Below, one piece after another: positions 47,088-57,123 of a DNA stretch of 64,000 nucleotides. A program made the translations under genes and the position numbers. Positions within the stretch are counted from its first letter, which is position 1. Each line of letters opens with the position of its first letter. The notes beneath the pieces are model-generated. The model saw only the letters and a program-made list of their open reading frames with translations, was not told the DNA's origin and searched no databases. Source of the stretch: Dinoroseobacter sp. (GTDB lineage Bacteria; Pseudomonadota; Alphaproteobacteria; Rhodobacterales; Rhodobacteraceae); NCBI GenBank assembly GCA_030066795.1, contig JASJAW010000001.1:248001-312000 (forward strand), given 5' to 3'.

Positions 47088-47759
47088 ATGAGACTTCGAT
47101 TGGTGACTTCGGTATTCCTGATTGCGCTCGCGGCGTTCCCCGCCGCGCGCGGCAGCGCGCATCCTCACATCTTTATCGATTCCGGCGTAACGCTTGTCTT
47201 TGACGAAAGCGGGCAGCTTGGAGCGGTTCGCGTTGTCTGGGCCTATGACGAACTCTATTCCCTATTGACGGTCGAAGAACTGGGTCTTGACCCCGATTTC
47301 GACGGCGTACTCACAGATGCGGAGAGGGAAACTCTTTCCGGGTTCGACATGAACTGGATAGAGGGTTTTGCCGGAGACGCATATCTGTTGGTCGGTGGCG
47401 AAAAAGTTCCCCTTTCGGTACCGCTTGAATGGAGCGCTGCCTATGAGGAGGGGCGCATCGTTTCCACGCATCTGCGCGCGCTGGAAGAACGTGTGACTGT
47501 CGGAGCGGATCCGGTAATCCTACAGATTTATGATCCTACTTATTACACGGCCTATCAGATCTCGCTGCCGACGCGACTGGAGAACGCGCCCCAAGGATGT
47601 GTGTCGCAGCTATTTGTACCTGATTTTGAGGCAGCCGGAGATCAGTTGCGCGCGGCACTACGTGAATTTGCCGGTAGCGACGATGCCTTCTTGGAAGATG
47701 ATTTTCCGCCAGTTGGCGAGTTTTTCGCTGAAGAGGTACGCGTGACATGCGCAGGCTGA
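47088..47759 (+). CDS. DUF1007 family exported protein, metal-export partner
   Basis: A 223-aa exported protein with a signal peptide (to GSAHPHIF). DUF1007 proteins begin the mature part with HPHIFIDxG, as here, and occur next to NicO-type nickel/cobalt transporters. An acidic DPDFDGVLTDAERE stretch resembles an EF-hand-like metal loop. Its stop overlaps the transporter gene by 13 bases, so they act together, probably as a periplasmic metal-binding partner. Confidence 0.86.
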   Translation: MRLRLVTSVFLIALAAFPAARGSAHPHIFIDSGVTLVFDESGQLGAVRVVWAYDELYSLLTVEELGLDPDFDGVLTDAERETLSGFDMNWIEGFAGDAYLLVGGEKVPLSVPLEWSAAYEEGRIVSTHLRALEERVTVGADPVILQIYDPTYYTAYQISLPTRLENAPQGCVSQLFVPDFEAAGDQLRAALREFAGSDDAFLEDDFPPVGEFFAEEVRVTCAG

Positions 47760-48712
47760 GCCTTCTGGTCCTGATCGTTTTTGGGTGCGGGGCGTATTGG
47801 CTGTGGTCCGGTGGTTGGGATCAGTTGGTGTTCTGGGCCCAGGGAATGCAGCGCGAAGTGCAGGGCGCTCTGGCGCGCGGCCTGCGGGCCCTGCGAGCCG
47901 GAGAGCCAGGTGCGTTAACCGCGCTGTTGGCCGCTTGCTTTACGTATGGGTTTGCCCATGCTGTTGGTCCGGGTCACGGGAAGCTGGTGATTGGCGGCTA
48001 CGGAGTTGCGCGGCGTGTCAGCGCGCTACGCCTGTCTGCGGTGGCCATGATCTCCAGCCTCGGGCAGGCCGTCACGGCAATTGCGCTGGTCTATTTCGGC
48101 ATCTGGGTCCTGCAAGCTTCAGCCGCGTCTCTGAGTGCTGCGGCGGACGATTGGCTTGCGCCTGCGAGCTATGCGGCCGTGGCGCTACTGGGGGTCTGGC
48201 TGGTCTGGCGTGGCGTTCGCGGCTTGCGTGCACAAGCCGTGCCCATTCAGACGCCGACCTTGGCCCATGCGCATGCTCTTGAAGATCATCACCACGATCA
48301 TGGCCATGATCATCACCATCACCATCACCATCACCATGAGGGCGAATGCCCGACCTGCGGCCATTCGCATGCCCCGTCACCGGACGCTGTCGCGCAAGCC
48401 AAGTCACTCCGTGAACTGGCAGCTCTGATCGGGGCCGTTGCAATCCGGCCCTGCACCGGGGCGATCTTTGTCTTGATCCTTGGCTGGAGGCTCGATCTTC
48501 AAGCCGCAGCGATCGCGGGAGTGATAGCCATGGCGCTGGGAACAGGGTCTGTGACCATTGCGGTTGCGCTTGCGGCGACGGGTCTTCGCGAAAGCGCAGC
48601 CTCCTCAGCCGGGGGGTGGGACCGGGTGGCGCGCGTGGTGCCCGTGATTGAGGTCGCGGTTGGTTTCCTCGTTGCTGTCTTGGCCTTCGGGCTGATGCAG
48701 GCGTCGCTCTGA
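47747..48712 (+). CDS. NicO/RcnA-type nickel-cobalt efflux transporter
   Basis: A 321-aa membrane protein with a family core GFAHAVGPGHGKLVIGGY (HxxGPGHGK) and IGAVAIRPCTGAIFVLILG near the C-terminal half. Between helices lies a His-rich cytoplasmic loop (about 180-210) with a run of nine histidines and CPTCGH, expected to bind divalent metal. Family members export Ni2+ or Co2+. The DNA for the His run is a hexanucleotide repeat. Confidence 0.9.
   Translation: MRRLSLLVLIVFGCGAYWLWSGGWDQLVFWAQGMQREVQGALARGLRALRAGEPGALTALLAACFTYGFAHAVGPGHGKLVIGGYGVARRVSALRLSAVAMISSLGQAVTAIALVYFGIWVLQASAASLSAAADDWLAPASYAAVALLGVWLVWRGVRGLRAQAVPIQTPTLAHAHALEDHHHDHGHDHHHHHHHHHEGECPTCGHSHAPSPDAVAQAKSLRELAALIGAVAIRPCTGAIFVLILGWRLDLQAAAIAGVIAMALGTGSVTIAVALAATGLRESAASSAGGWDRVARVVPVIEVAVGFLVAVLAFGLMQASL
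48311..48337 (+). repeat. CATCAC hexanucleotide repeat in the metal-efflux gene
   Basis: Four and a half copies of CATCAC code for the histidine run of the NicO-type transporter. Slippage in six-base steps would add or remove two histidines without shifting frame, giving in-frame length variation of the metal-binding loop. Confidence 0.8.
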
Positions 48713-48717
48713 ACGCC

Positions 48718-49317
48718 ATGTGGAATGAGCGCTACGATCGTCCGGATTACCTTTTCGGCACCGAACCAGCGGACTTTCTGAAAGCCCAGGCGCAGCATCT
48801 GCCCGAAACGGGGAGGGTGCTTGTCGTGGCCGACGGAGAGGGGCGCAACAGCGTTTACCTCGCAGGGCGGGGTCTCGATGTGACCGCATTCGACTACGCC
48901 CCGAATGCACTCACCAAGGCCCAGTCTTTGGCAGAGGCGCGTGGTGTCGAGGTTTCGTTCCGGCAAGCGGACATTTTTCAGTGGAACTGGTCGGCTGCCC
49001 CCTATGACGCCGTCGTTGCGATCTTCATCCAGTTCATGGGACCGCAGCCGCGTCGCGCTGTGTTCGAAGGGTTGAAAACAGCCCTGAAACCGGGGGGCGT
49101 TCTTCTTCTGCATGGATATGCGCCGCGACAGGTACAATACGGCACTGGCGGACCACCGGCTGAGGAGAATATGTACACACTTCCTCTTCTCGCGGAGGCC
49201 TTTTCCGGGTTCCATGTGCTCCACCAAGCCGACTATGACGCCGAGATCGAGGAAGGCCCGGGGCATTCGGGACGCTCGGGTTTGATCGACTTTGTTGCAC
49301 GGAAACCTGTGCGCTGA
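48718..49317 (+). CDS. SAM-dependent methyltransferase, TehB-like
   Basis: A 199-aa class I methyltransferase. SAM-binding loop VLVVADGEGRNSVYLAGRG (about 35-53, GEGRN) and later GVLLLHGYAP. It is close to the TehB/thiopurine methyltransferase-like group that volatilises tellurite or modifies small thiols. It starts five bases after the NicO gene and lies in a metal-related context, though no substrate can be read. Confidence 0.85.
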   Translation: MWNERYDRPDYLFGTEPADFLKAQAQHLPETGRVLVVADGEGRNSVYLAGRGLDVTAFDYAPNALTKAQSLAEARGVEVSFRQADIFQWNWSAAPYDAVVAIFIQFMGPQPRRAVFEGLKTALKPGGVLLLHGYAPRQVQYGTGGPPAEENMYTLPLLAEAFSGFHVLHQADYDAEIEEGPGHSGRSGLIDFVARKPVR

Positions 49318-49358
49318 CGGCGCTTGCCCGGGGCATCGCGCTCCTCTAAGGCGGCGTT

Positions 49359-50732
49359 ATGGCGCAGCAGCTTTCATATCTACAGCACATTCGCGCGATT
49401 CTCGTGCTTGGCTTGCCGTTGATCGGCAGCCACATGGCACAGATCGCGATCGGAGCCACCGACACGGTGATGCTGGGCTGGTACTCGGCCGAGGCGCTGG
49501 CGGCTGTGACACTGGCTGCGAGTTCAGTCTTCTTTCCCGCTCTGCTGGTCGGATCTGGCTTTGCCTGGGCGGTGATGCCAATGGTGGCCAAGGCCGCCGC
49601 AGAGAGCGACGAGGTCCGCATCCGTCGCGTTACGCGTATGGGGTTCTGGCTGGTTCTTCTGTTTGCCGCTGTTTTGATGCCGGTCATGATCTGGTCAAAG
49701 CCCTGGCTTGTCGCAATCGGACAGGAGCCTGAAAACGCCGCCGCCGCGCAAGGTTACCTGCGCATTGCGGGATGGGCATTGATCCCGGGTCTGCTCGTGA
49801 TGGTCCTGAAAGGATACCTGTCTGCACTGGAGCGCACGCAGATCGTACTTTGGGTGACGATCGGTGCCGCAGTGCTGAACGGTGTGCTGAACTATATCCT
49901 TATTTTTGGTAATTTCGGTGCGCCGGAGATGGGACTGGCAGGAGCAGCCATCGCCTCGCTTGTGCTGCACACGGCATCGCTTGTGTGGCTTGTCCTTTAT
50001 GCGCGCAAGCATTTCCCGCAGCACGATCTTTTCACGCGTATCTGGCGGCTGGATTTGCCTATCTTCAAAGAAGTCTGGCGACTGGGGGCCCCAATCAGTG
50101 TGACGAGTTTTGCAGAGAGCGGTTTGTTTGCGGTCTCGGCGCTTATGATGGGGGCGCTTGGCACATTGGAGCTGGCGACCCACGGCGTGGCGCTGAATCT
50201 CGCTGCTTTGACTTTCATGGTGCATGTGGGGCTCAGTCAGGCGGCGACAGTCCGTGCCGGGCGTGCACTCGGCGCTGGCGAGATCAATGACCTCAAGCGC
50301 GGTGGCCGTGCTGCGATTGTTATGTCGGTGGTATTTGCGGGCGTCACAATTGCGATCTTCCTGACTATCCCGGAGTTTCTGATCGGCCTCTTTCTTTCGC
50401 CTGACGATCCGCTCAAGCCGGAAATTGTCGCGCTTGGTGTGGGGCTTATGGCTATGGCTGCCCTGTTTCAATTTGCAGATGGGGCGCAAGTGATGGCGCT
50501 CGGGCTCTTGCGCGGTGTTCAGGATACCAAGGTCCCCATGCTTCTTGCGTCGTTCAGCTACTGGGCGGTTGGGTTACCGGTGGCGTGGTGGCTCGGGTTT
50601 CACTCCAATCTCGGACCCTATGGCGTTTGGCTCGGACTTGTGGTCGGTCTCGCGCTGGCAGGGGTCACACTGATGTGGCGGTTCTGGGGGCGTAGTGGTT
50701 GGCAGGCCGAGCTCGCTAGAGCTCAAGCATGA
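49359..50732 (+). CDS. MATE family efflux transporter (NorM-like)
   Basis: A 457-aa inner-membrane pump with 12 helices exporting cationic drugs with Na+ or H+. The N-terminal GLPLIGSHMAQIAIGATDTVMLG and the middle repeat GAPISVTSFAESGLFAVSALMMG show the MATE duplication. It is independent of the flanking genes except for orientation. Confidence 0.92.
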   Translation: MAQQLSYLQHIRAILVLGLPLIGSHMAQIAIGATDTVMLGWYSAEALAAVTLAASSVFFPALLVGSGFAWAVMPMVAKAAAESDEVRIRRVTRMGFWLVLLFAAVLMPVMIWSKPWLVAIGQEPENAAAAQGYLRIAGWALIPGLLVMVLKGYLSALERTQIVLWVTIGAAVLNGVLNYILIFGNFGAPEMGLAGAAIASLVLHTASLVWLVLYARKHFPQHDLFTRIWRLDLPIFKEVWRLGAPISVTSFAESGLFAVSALMMGALGTLELATHGVALNLAALTFMVHVGLSQAATVRAGRALGAGEINDLKRGGRAAIVMSVVFAGVTIAIFLTIPEFLIGLFLSPDDPLKPEIVALGVGLMAMAALFQFADGAQVMALGLLRGVQDTKVPMLLASFSYWAVGLPVAWWLGFHSNLGPYGVWLGLVVGLALAGVTLMWRFWGRSGWQAELARAQA

Positions 50733-50863
50733 AGCCGCAGCTGGGGAGAAACTCCGACGCAAGACGATCGGACCCACGGAGGCCTTCTGCCCGGAAGACC
50801 GTATATTCAGGCTTGGCCACGGTAGCGGTTCACGATCGAACGAAGCGCGTCTGAAAAGGCAGT

Positions 50864-51661
50864 TCAGTTGATCAAATCATCCCAAATTGCGGCGATTTCA
50901 GCTTTAAGTGACTCCGTGCGGTAGACCGTTTTGTCTGCATACACGGCGACCCGAGCGTAAGAGCTGATCCGTGTAGGAACTTCTTCTTTCATATGCCGCT
51001 GGCGTGTCTGCGTGATCGAAAGATCAGAGATGACGCAATTGCCAAGCTTTGCGCGCACCTGCTCGCATAGCTCGAGCGCGCGCATGATGGCAACCTGCCG
51101 GCTTTCTGCACTGGCAGAGACCATGTCGCTTCCCGTGAAAATCCGCGCACTTGCGGACATGATCTCACCGTTTTCGACCTCTCCGATGTTTCCGATATTG
51201 TATGCAGGGATGTAAGCCAGACTGCCATTGATGCGCGCCCGGCCCTCGCGGCTCACCCAGCCATCGGAGTCTGCCACGTCGCACTTTGTCGCCAGAGGCC
51301 CCAGAATTTCCTCGCAGTAGCCGATCAGGAACGCAGGTGCTCTGGCTTTAACGTAAAGGTCCTGCAAGTCCGGAGCTGGCGCCGCTTCGCCCGGCGCGAG
51401 AACCTCGGCAAGCTCCAATTCCAGTTCGAAGGATACTTCGCGGCGATCGGTCAATTCGTCGGGACTGAAGTAGGCGTGCATCGCTCCGTTCTTCTTCATC
51501 CACTGAAGCGGGGCCGGGCCGCCGACTAGGTCTGCCGAGAGTCCTGCCTCGGGGTCCATCGCCTCTTTGGTGACCTGATATCCCCAGATCATCGCGGGAA
51601 CGTACCAGAGCATTGGCAATCCGATAAAAAGAACAATGAAAAGGAGGCTGATCGATCTCAT
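50864..51661 (-). CDS. Membrane-anchored protein, unknown function, first of a pair
   Basis: A 265-aa protein with one N-terminal membrane helix (SLLFIVLFIGLPMLWYVPAMIW) and a large outside domain with three cysteines (GYCEEI, KCDV, LCEQV/GNCVI). The C-terminal part has a repeated Ala/Arg-rich helical section (SAESRQVAIMRALELCEQV). No family recognised. Its start overlaps the stop of the upstream gene by four bases. The two form a transcriptional unit. Confidence 0.7.
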   Translation of the reverse strand: MRSISLLFIVLFIGLPMLWYVPAMIWGYQVTKEAMDPEAGLSADLVGGPAPLQWMKKNGAMHAYFSPDELTDRREVSFELELELAEVLAPGEAAPAPDLQDLYVKARAPAFLIGYCEEILGPLATKCDVADSDGWVSREGRARINGSLAYIPAYNIGNIGEVENGEIMSASARIFTGSDMVSASAESRQVAIMRALELCEQVRAKLGNCVISDLSITQTRQRHMKEEVPTRISSYARVAVYADKTVYRTESLKAEIAAIWDDLIN

Positions 51662-52968
51662 TGCGCCTGTACCTCCAATTCAACTGGAGCCGGGTCCAGC
51701 ATCGCGACATCGCCGCCGATGGCCATCGCCAAGGTTTCATCATGGAGCGCGGTCAGCGCATCGTCTCCGATCAGAATATGATCGGCTTTAATGATCTTTG
51801 CCCGTCGTGCCGAGAGCGGTGTGTACGGCACCAGCGTGTCGGGCACGGGCCCGGCCAAGACATGCGCTGTTTGATTGACTGCCACCAGATTTTCATAGGG
51901 TGTCCAGCCGCCCATGGCATCCTGATACCAAGCGGCAAACGCCCGCGCCCCGGCGTTGTACGAATACATCTGGTTTTCGAAAAGCATATTGCCGGATTTG
52001 GCTTTGGCCAGGCCGATCCAGTCGTCTTGCGGCACACGCCACGGCACGACCATGCAGGGCCGAATTTCATCGTTTGATCCGAACTCGTCGGTCTTGATGA
52101 AGTCGCTGATGCGCAGCGCTTCGACGCTCGCGCCGTCCGGTAACCCAGCCACTGCAGCGGTTTCTCCGATCAGCGCGACATGAGACAGTGTGACACCCTC
52201 TGCTAGATGCAGGTTCCAGATCGTTCGGGACCGGAAATCCTGTAGCATCAGGTAAAGAGGTGCCCTCGTGTCGGTGACGAAGACATCGACCTTTGCCATG
52301 CGGCCCTCGGCCATGGTCCCGATCTTGTAGTTTTCGGCGTTGCCAGAGGTGACACCTTCTATATGCGCGTCTAGCGCCTCCACCATCGATTGCGTTGAGA
52401 AGGCATGTGCCAGCGTGTCCGCATTACTCCGCTCAATACGAATGTTGTGGAGCAACTCGCCCTCCACGGGGTTACGGAGGCTACATTCGGTATTTGCGTC
52501 AAAGACGTCAAACCCGAGCGGCGCTGGGTCGGGTTGGTTCTGGTCAAACCCCGCAGCGATATCTGCAACAATCATCGGGCTGTAGTCCGCGTTGGCCACA
52601 CCTGAGCCTGTGAAGCTCCATCCCTGCTCAGTTTGAACACGGCTTGCCTCGCGAGGGTTAGCTGGCCCTTGTTCCGCGGCGTCCGGGGCGCTGCCTGACA
52701 ACCAGCCGTCGACAGAGACCATCTGACCGTCTCCAAGAATTTCAAAGGGGCTGAGTTTATATTGCCAGGCCGCCAAAGCGCCAATTCCAAAAAGCGTGAC
52801 GAAGCCGAGCACAATCGGCACCATTGGGCCGAGCCCCGAGCGAGGCGTGCCTCTTTTGTCGGTGCTGTCCTTGCCGCGGGGCTTGTCTGCAAGCGCCTGT
52901 GCCTCGCTGGTGGCGGCTTTTTGTTCGAGCCGCCTCAGACGGGCTTCAAAATCGTCACGTCCGGCCAT
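51658..52968 (-). CDS. Membrane-anchored protein, unknown function, second of a pair
   Basis: A 436-aa protein starting MAGRDDFEARLRRLEQKAA, with a short coiled-coil start, one helix (about 48-70, PIVLGFVTLFGIGALAAW) and a long periplasmic domain with an early FTGSGVANADYSPM stretch. ATG 52968 is preferred to the in-frame ATG 13 codons earlier. No family recognised. It precedes and overlaps the neighbouring membrane-protein gene and likely forms a complex with it. Confidence 0.72.
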   Translation of the reverse strand: MAGRDDFEARLRRLEQKAATSEAQALADKPRGKDSTDKRGTPRSGLGPMVPIVLGFVTLFGIGALAAWQYKLSPFEILGDGQMVSVDGWLSGSAPDAAEQGPANPREASRVQTEQGWSFTGSGVANADYSPMIVADIAAGFDQNQPDPAPLGFDVFDANTECSLRNPVEGELLHNIRIERSNADTLAHAFSTQSMVEALDAHIEGVTSGNAENYKIGTMAEGRMAKVDVFVTDTRAPLYLMLQDFRSRTIWNLHLAEGVTLSHVALIGETAAVAGLPDGASVEALRISDFIKTDEFGSNDEIRPCMVVPWRVPQDDWIGLAKAKSGNMLFENQMYSYNAGARAFAAWYQDAMGGWTPYENLVAVNQTAHVLAGPVPDTLVPYTPLSARRAKIIKADHILIGDDALTALHDETLAMAIGGDVAMLDPAPVELEVQAQ

Positions 52969-53090
52969 GTGGTTTGTCCTGCGTCGCTCAATGCCCTGAA
53001 TTGACACGCGGAATGTGGCAGCAATGGTCTCACGTTACGAACTTGCTGTGGCGCATTCGTCATTTTCGGGTGATTCCGACGATTTGCATC

Positions 53091-53534
53091 TTATGCCAAG
53101 GCCGAAACGACGTTCCTTTCCATCCGCTTCAGCAGGTCGAAGATTTGGTCTCGCTCGGCTTCTGAAAACCCGTCCATCAGCACCGCGTTGATTTGCTCAT
53201 AGAAGGTCGCAAGGTGGTTCAGCGCATGCCCGGCCTCAGTGACTTCAACAACCGTGATACGCGCGTCCTCGGCGTCGCGCTTGCGTGTCACCAGCTCGCG
53301 CTCGGCCATGCGGTCCACCAGTCGGGAAGTGGCCGGAAGACCCGTACCGATCAGTGCGGACAAAGTGCTGACTGTTAGCGGCCCCTCACGCCAAAGGCCC
53401 GACAGCACCACCCATTGCGGGAGGGTCAGGTCATAGGGTGCCAGCGTCTTCTCGCACAAAGCGTTTAGCCGCCCGGTCGTGAAATTGAGTTGACGTCCGA
53501 GTGATCGTGGTGGTTCTGGATTTTTGCTTGCCAT
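53091..53534 (-). CDS. MarR-family transcriptional regulator
   Basis: A 147-aa winged-helix regulator with the MarR core: LTLPQWVVLSGLWREGPLTVSTLSALIG, then LVDRMAERELVTRKRDAEDARITVVEVT carrying the DxR wing motif. MarR proteins usually bind palindromes at their own divergent promoter; TTTACGTGTAAA at 53556 fits. The divergent neighbour is a 122-aa unknown gene, the probable target. No ligand known. Confidence 0.88.
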   Translation of the reverse strand: MASKNPEPPRSLGRQLNFTTGRLNALCEKTLAPYDLTLPQWVVLSGLWREGPLTVSTLSALIGTGLPATSRLVDRMAERELVTRKRDAEDARITVVEVTEAGHALNHLATFYEQINAVLMDGFSEAERDQIFDLLKRMERNVVSALA

Positions 53535-53555
53535 GTAAAGTATTTTGTGTTTTAG

Positions 53556-53567
53556 TTTACGTGTAAA
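53556..53567. promoter_or_regulatory. Candidate MarR operator in the divergent promoter
   Basis: TTTAC-GT-GTAAA at 53556-53567 lies 21 bases upstream of the MarR start in an AT-rich 123-base region. A further GTAAA at 53535-53539 gives a possible second half-site. This is typical placing and symmetry for MarR autoregulation. Confidence 0.4.
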
Positions 53568-53657
53568 TTAAATGTAGCAATCCCTCGCTTCCGTTACAAC
53601 AGCTCTCTTTCTTCGGCTGCTTTGTACCGGAATGCGACCGAAGGAAGAGATATCGCG

Positions 53658-54026
53658 ATGACAAAGAAAGTATTGATGGTGGGCTGGCATCCATCGGTCG
53701 TGAACTACGCAAAATACCCGGGGCTAACGCCGGAAAAACTGGAAGGCGCATTGCGCGCGGATGAGACGAAGCTGAACGGGTTAGGGTATGATGCGTCGCT
53801 GGTCTTTATCACCGATGGCGAAACGGCGGCTGAGAAGGTCGCGGACACGCTCAAAGAGCAGTCTTACGACGTGGTCCTTATCGGTGCCGGTGTCCGCAAA
53901 GACGACGATCATTTCCTGGTATTCGAGCAGTTGGTCAACACGGTGCACGAACACGCGCCGCAGGCGCGGATTGCATTCAACACCGGACCCACGGATTCCG
54001 ACGCAGCAGTTCAGCGCTGGGCATGA
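53658..54026 (+). CDS. Conserved hypothetical protein, Rossmann-like (122 aa)
   Basis: A 122-aa soluble protein beginning MTKKVLMVGWHPSVVNYAKYPG. Alternating hydrophobic strands (KVLMVGW, ASLVFITDG, DVVLIGAGVR) and helices suggest a small Rossmann-type fold, but no nucleotide motif is clear. ATG 53658 sits behind GGAAGAGA. Divergent from marR, likely regulated by it. Function unknown. Confidence 0.72.
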   Translation: MTKKVLMVGWHPSVVNYAKYPGLTPEKLEGALRADETKLNGLGYDASLVFITDGETAAEKVADTLKEQSYDVVLIGAGVRKDDDHFLVFEQLVNTVHEHAPQARIAFNTGPTDSDAAVQRWA

Positions 54027-54076
54027 TCCGGGTCTTTGCATACCTATCGCAATTGATTGTTATGCAATCACACGGC

Positions 54077-54105
54077 TACCGGCGGCCTTAAACGGCCAGC
54101 CGGTA
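54077..54105. terminator. Hairpin between convergent genes
   Basis: TACCGGCGGCC (54077-54087) pairs with GGCC-A-GCCGGTA (54094-54105), eleven pairs with one bulge. It lies between the converging 122-aa gene and the CTERM gene. No strong T-run; a bidirectional weak terminator is likely. Confidence 0.5.
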
Positions 54106-54130
54106 CAGTTATGATACCCCGAGCGTGAAC

Positions 54131-54775
54131 TTAAGCGGCGGGCTTGCGCTTCCGCGACACAAATCCAAGCGCGCCGAGACCTGCCAGAACGAGGGGAAAG
54201 GTCGCGGGAAGGGGAATAACCGCGGCATCGGTGACCTGGAACAGCGCTTCACCAGACGCGGGCACGCCGCCTTCCAAGAACTTCATGCGGTAGTTGCCCG
54301 CCGGAAGGTTTGTAAACAAAACGTCCCCGGGCCGCGATACAGGTCCGGTACTTGGCCCGGTATACCCGGCGGCTGCGACCTCGTTGCAGCTCTCGTATGT
54401 GATTAACGTATAAGCGCTTTGTCCACAGGAAGGGTTTCTTGTGGTGAGCGTATTAGTCGTCGTCCCGTCGAAACCGTTTGTTGTTTCTAGGACAAAACCG
54501 GAGAGCCGTCGGATATCTGGACCTACGGGCCCGCCACCTCCGTCTCTGTAGTCAACGAATGTCAGGTCAAAGGGTCGGTCGGTTTGAAACGCAGCAGAGG
54601 CGGCGTAGACCCCGCCTTGATCTGTATCCCAAGCGAACCCGGCGAAACCGCTACTATCGTCCACTAAGGCGAGACCTGCTCCTTCAACTACTCCGACTGA
54701 CGATTGAACCACTGCAGCACTGGATACGGTGGCCATCAATACGCAGGCGGCCGCACACAACGAAACTTTAATCAT
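54131..54775 (-). CDS. VPLPA-CTERM sorting-domain protein, second copy
   Basis: A 214-aa secreted protein with a signal peptide (to SSAAVVQ), a beta-rich middle with two cysteine pairs (NPSCGQ, YESCNEV) and the C-terminal sorting signal IPLPATFPLVLAGLGALGF followed by a basic tail. It is not similar to the first CTERM protein outside the sorting signal. Upstream, 54776-55009 is AT-rich near the gene and holds no other gene. Confidence 0.82.
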   Translation of the reverse strand: MIKVSLCAAACVLMATVSSAAVVQSSVGVVEGAGLALVDDSSGFAGFAWDTDQGGVYAASAAFQTDRPFDLTFVDYRDGGGGPVGPDIRRLSGFVLETTNGFDGTTTNTLTTRNPSCGQSAYTLITYESCNEVAAAGYTGPSTGPVSRPGDVLFTNLPAGNYRMKFLEGGVPASGEALFQVTDAAVIPLPATFPLVLAGLGALGFVSRKRKPAA

Positions 54776-55009
54776 TCACTTGTTCCCCCAAACAATAATA
54801 ACGACAATATCGCCCATTTTTTGCATTTGGTCAATAAAATGGCCATTCTGCGCATTTTTCTGAAGCAGCCGCCATTGCGCTGGCCTCACCCCTTGCACTC
54901 CGGCTTTGGTTCAAAGGACCACGCCCGCGTGCTTTGAGGTCTGCTCACGCAGCAGGGGTAGGTTTGATAAGACGGCGCACGATCCGTTCACTGCGGCGAA
55001 GCGAAGCGA

Positions 55010-55423
55010 TCAGTCTTCTCCGCGGTCTTTCATCAATTTGTCAGCCTTTTTGCGCACGAGAACGGTGCGCAAGTCATGCATGGCCAGCAGCAGACGGTCA
55101 CTTACGGCCTGCAGTTCCTCGTCGGTGGCTTTGGATTGCGCCCATTGGGTCGATTGGTTCAGGAAATCGACGGTTCGATCGATGTCCTGCAAGTGGCGTG
55201 CAGCAAGCTCGTCCCGCCTTTTCTCGATCCAGGCGTTGATCTGCGCTGCCTCGGTCTCGGTCGGAGTTTCGCCACCCTGCGGCCGGATTTCTCCGTTTCG
55301 AACATTCGCGTTGGCGATTTGAACCAAGTCCATCCTGTTTTGCCGGGTGTCCGTAACCACACGGAAGACAGACGCGCCATTGTCTTTCACGCGAAAGTAG
55401 AGGTCTGGGAGCGAGAGGGTCAC
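55010..55423 (-). CDS. Conserved hypothetical protein downstream of aatA
   Basis: A 137-aa soluble, highly charged protein (MTLSLPDLYFRVKDNGASVFRV) with a predicted helical C-terminal half rich in Arg/Asp/Gln. No family recognised. It starts five bases after the aspartate aminotransferase stop, so the two are probably one transcript. Homologues with this arrangement are known to me only as hypothetical proteins of Rhodobacterales. Confidence 0.65.
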   Translation of the reverse strand: MTLSLPDLYFRVKDNGASVFRVVTDTRQNRMDLVQIANANVRNGEIRPQGGETPTETEAAQINAWIEKRRDELAARHLQDIDRTVDFLNQSTQWAQSKATDEELQAVSDRLLLAMHDLRTVLVRKKADKLMKDRGED

Positions 55424-55428
55424 GCCGA

Positions 55429-56691
<1,263 letters not shown>

Positions 56692-56724
56692 TCAAGCCGG
56701 AATAGAGTCAATGAGGGATAGTCC

Positions 56725-57123
56725 ATGGATGCGGATGTGAACTGGTATTCTGATGATGTCGCGACCTTTGGCGACCGTCTGGCAACCGCGCGAGAGGCCG
56801 CTGGATTGAGTCAGTCACAACTCGCACGTCGGCTCGGAGTGAAATTGGCGACCTTGCGCGGCTGGGAGAATGATGTTGCCGAACCACGTGCCAACCGTGT
56901 GCAGATGTTGGCTGGAATGCTCAACGTCTCATTGGGTTGGTTGCTGACAGGGGATGCATCCGAGGGCGGTGTACCAGAGCCGGGGACTGGCTCGGACGCG
57001 TCGGATCAGGTATCAGCGTGGCTGCAGGACCTGCGGATGCTTCGTGCCGAACTCGCTCGGATCAACACCGATATGGCCTTGTTGGAAAAACGCCTGCGCA
57101 GCGCACTGGAGACCAAGGAATGA
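56725..57123 (+). CDS. XRE-family transcriptional regulator
   Basis: A 132-aa protein with an XRE helix-turn-helix at about 16-70 (AREAAGLSQSQLARRLGVKLATLRGWEND). A C-terminal helical tail (LQDLRMLRAELARINTDMALLEKRL) suggests a coiled-coil dimer. It overlaps sdhE by four bases, an unusual fixed pairing found in Rhodobacterales, hinting that it is a constitutive partner or regulates succinate metabolism. Target unknown. Confidence 0.88.
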   Translation: MDADVNWYSDDVATFGDRLATAREAAGLSQSQLARRLGVKLATLRGWENDVAEPRANRVQMLAGMLNVSLGWLLTGDASEGGVPEPGTGSDASDQVSAWLQDLRMLRAELARINTDMALLEKRLRSALETKE

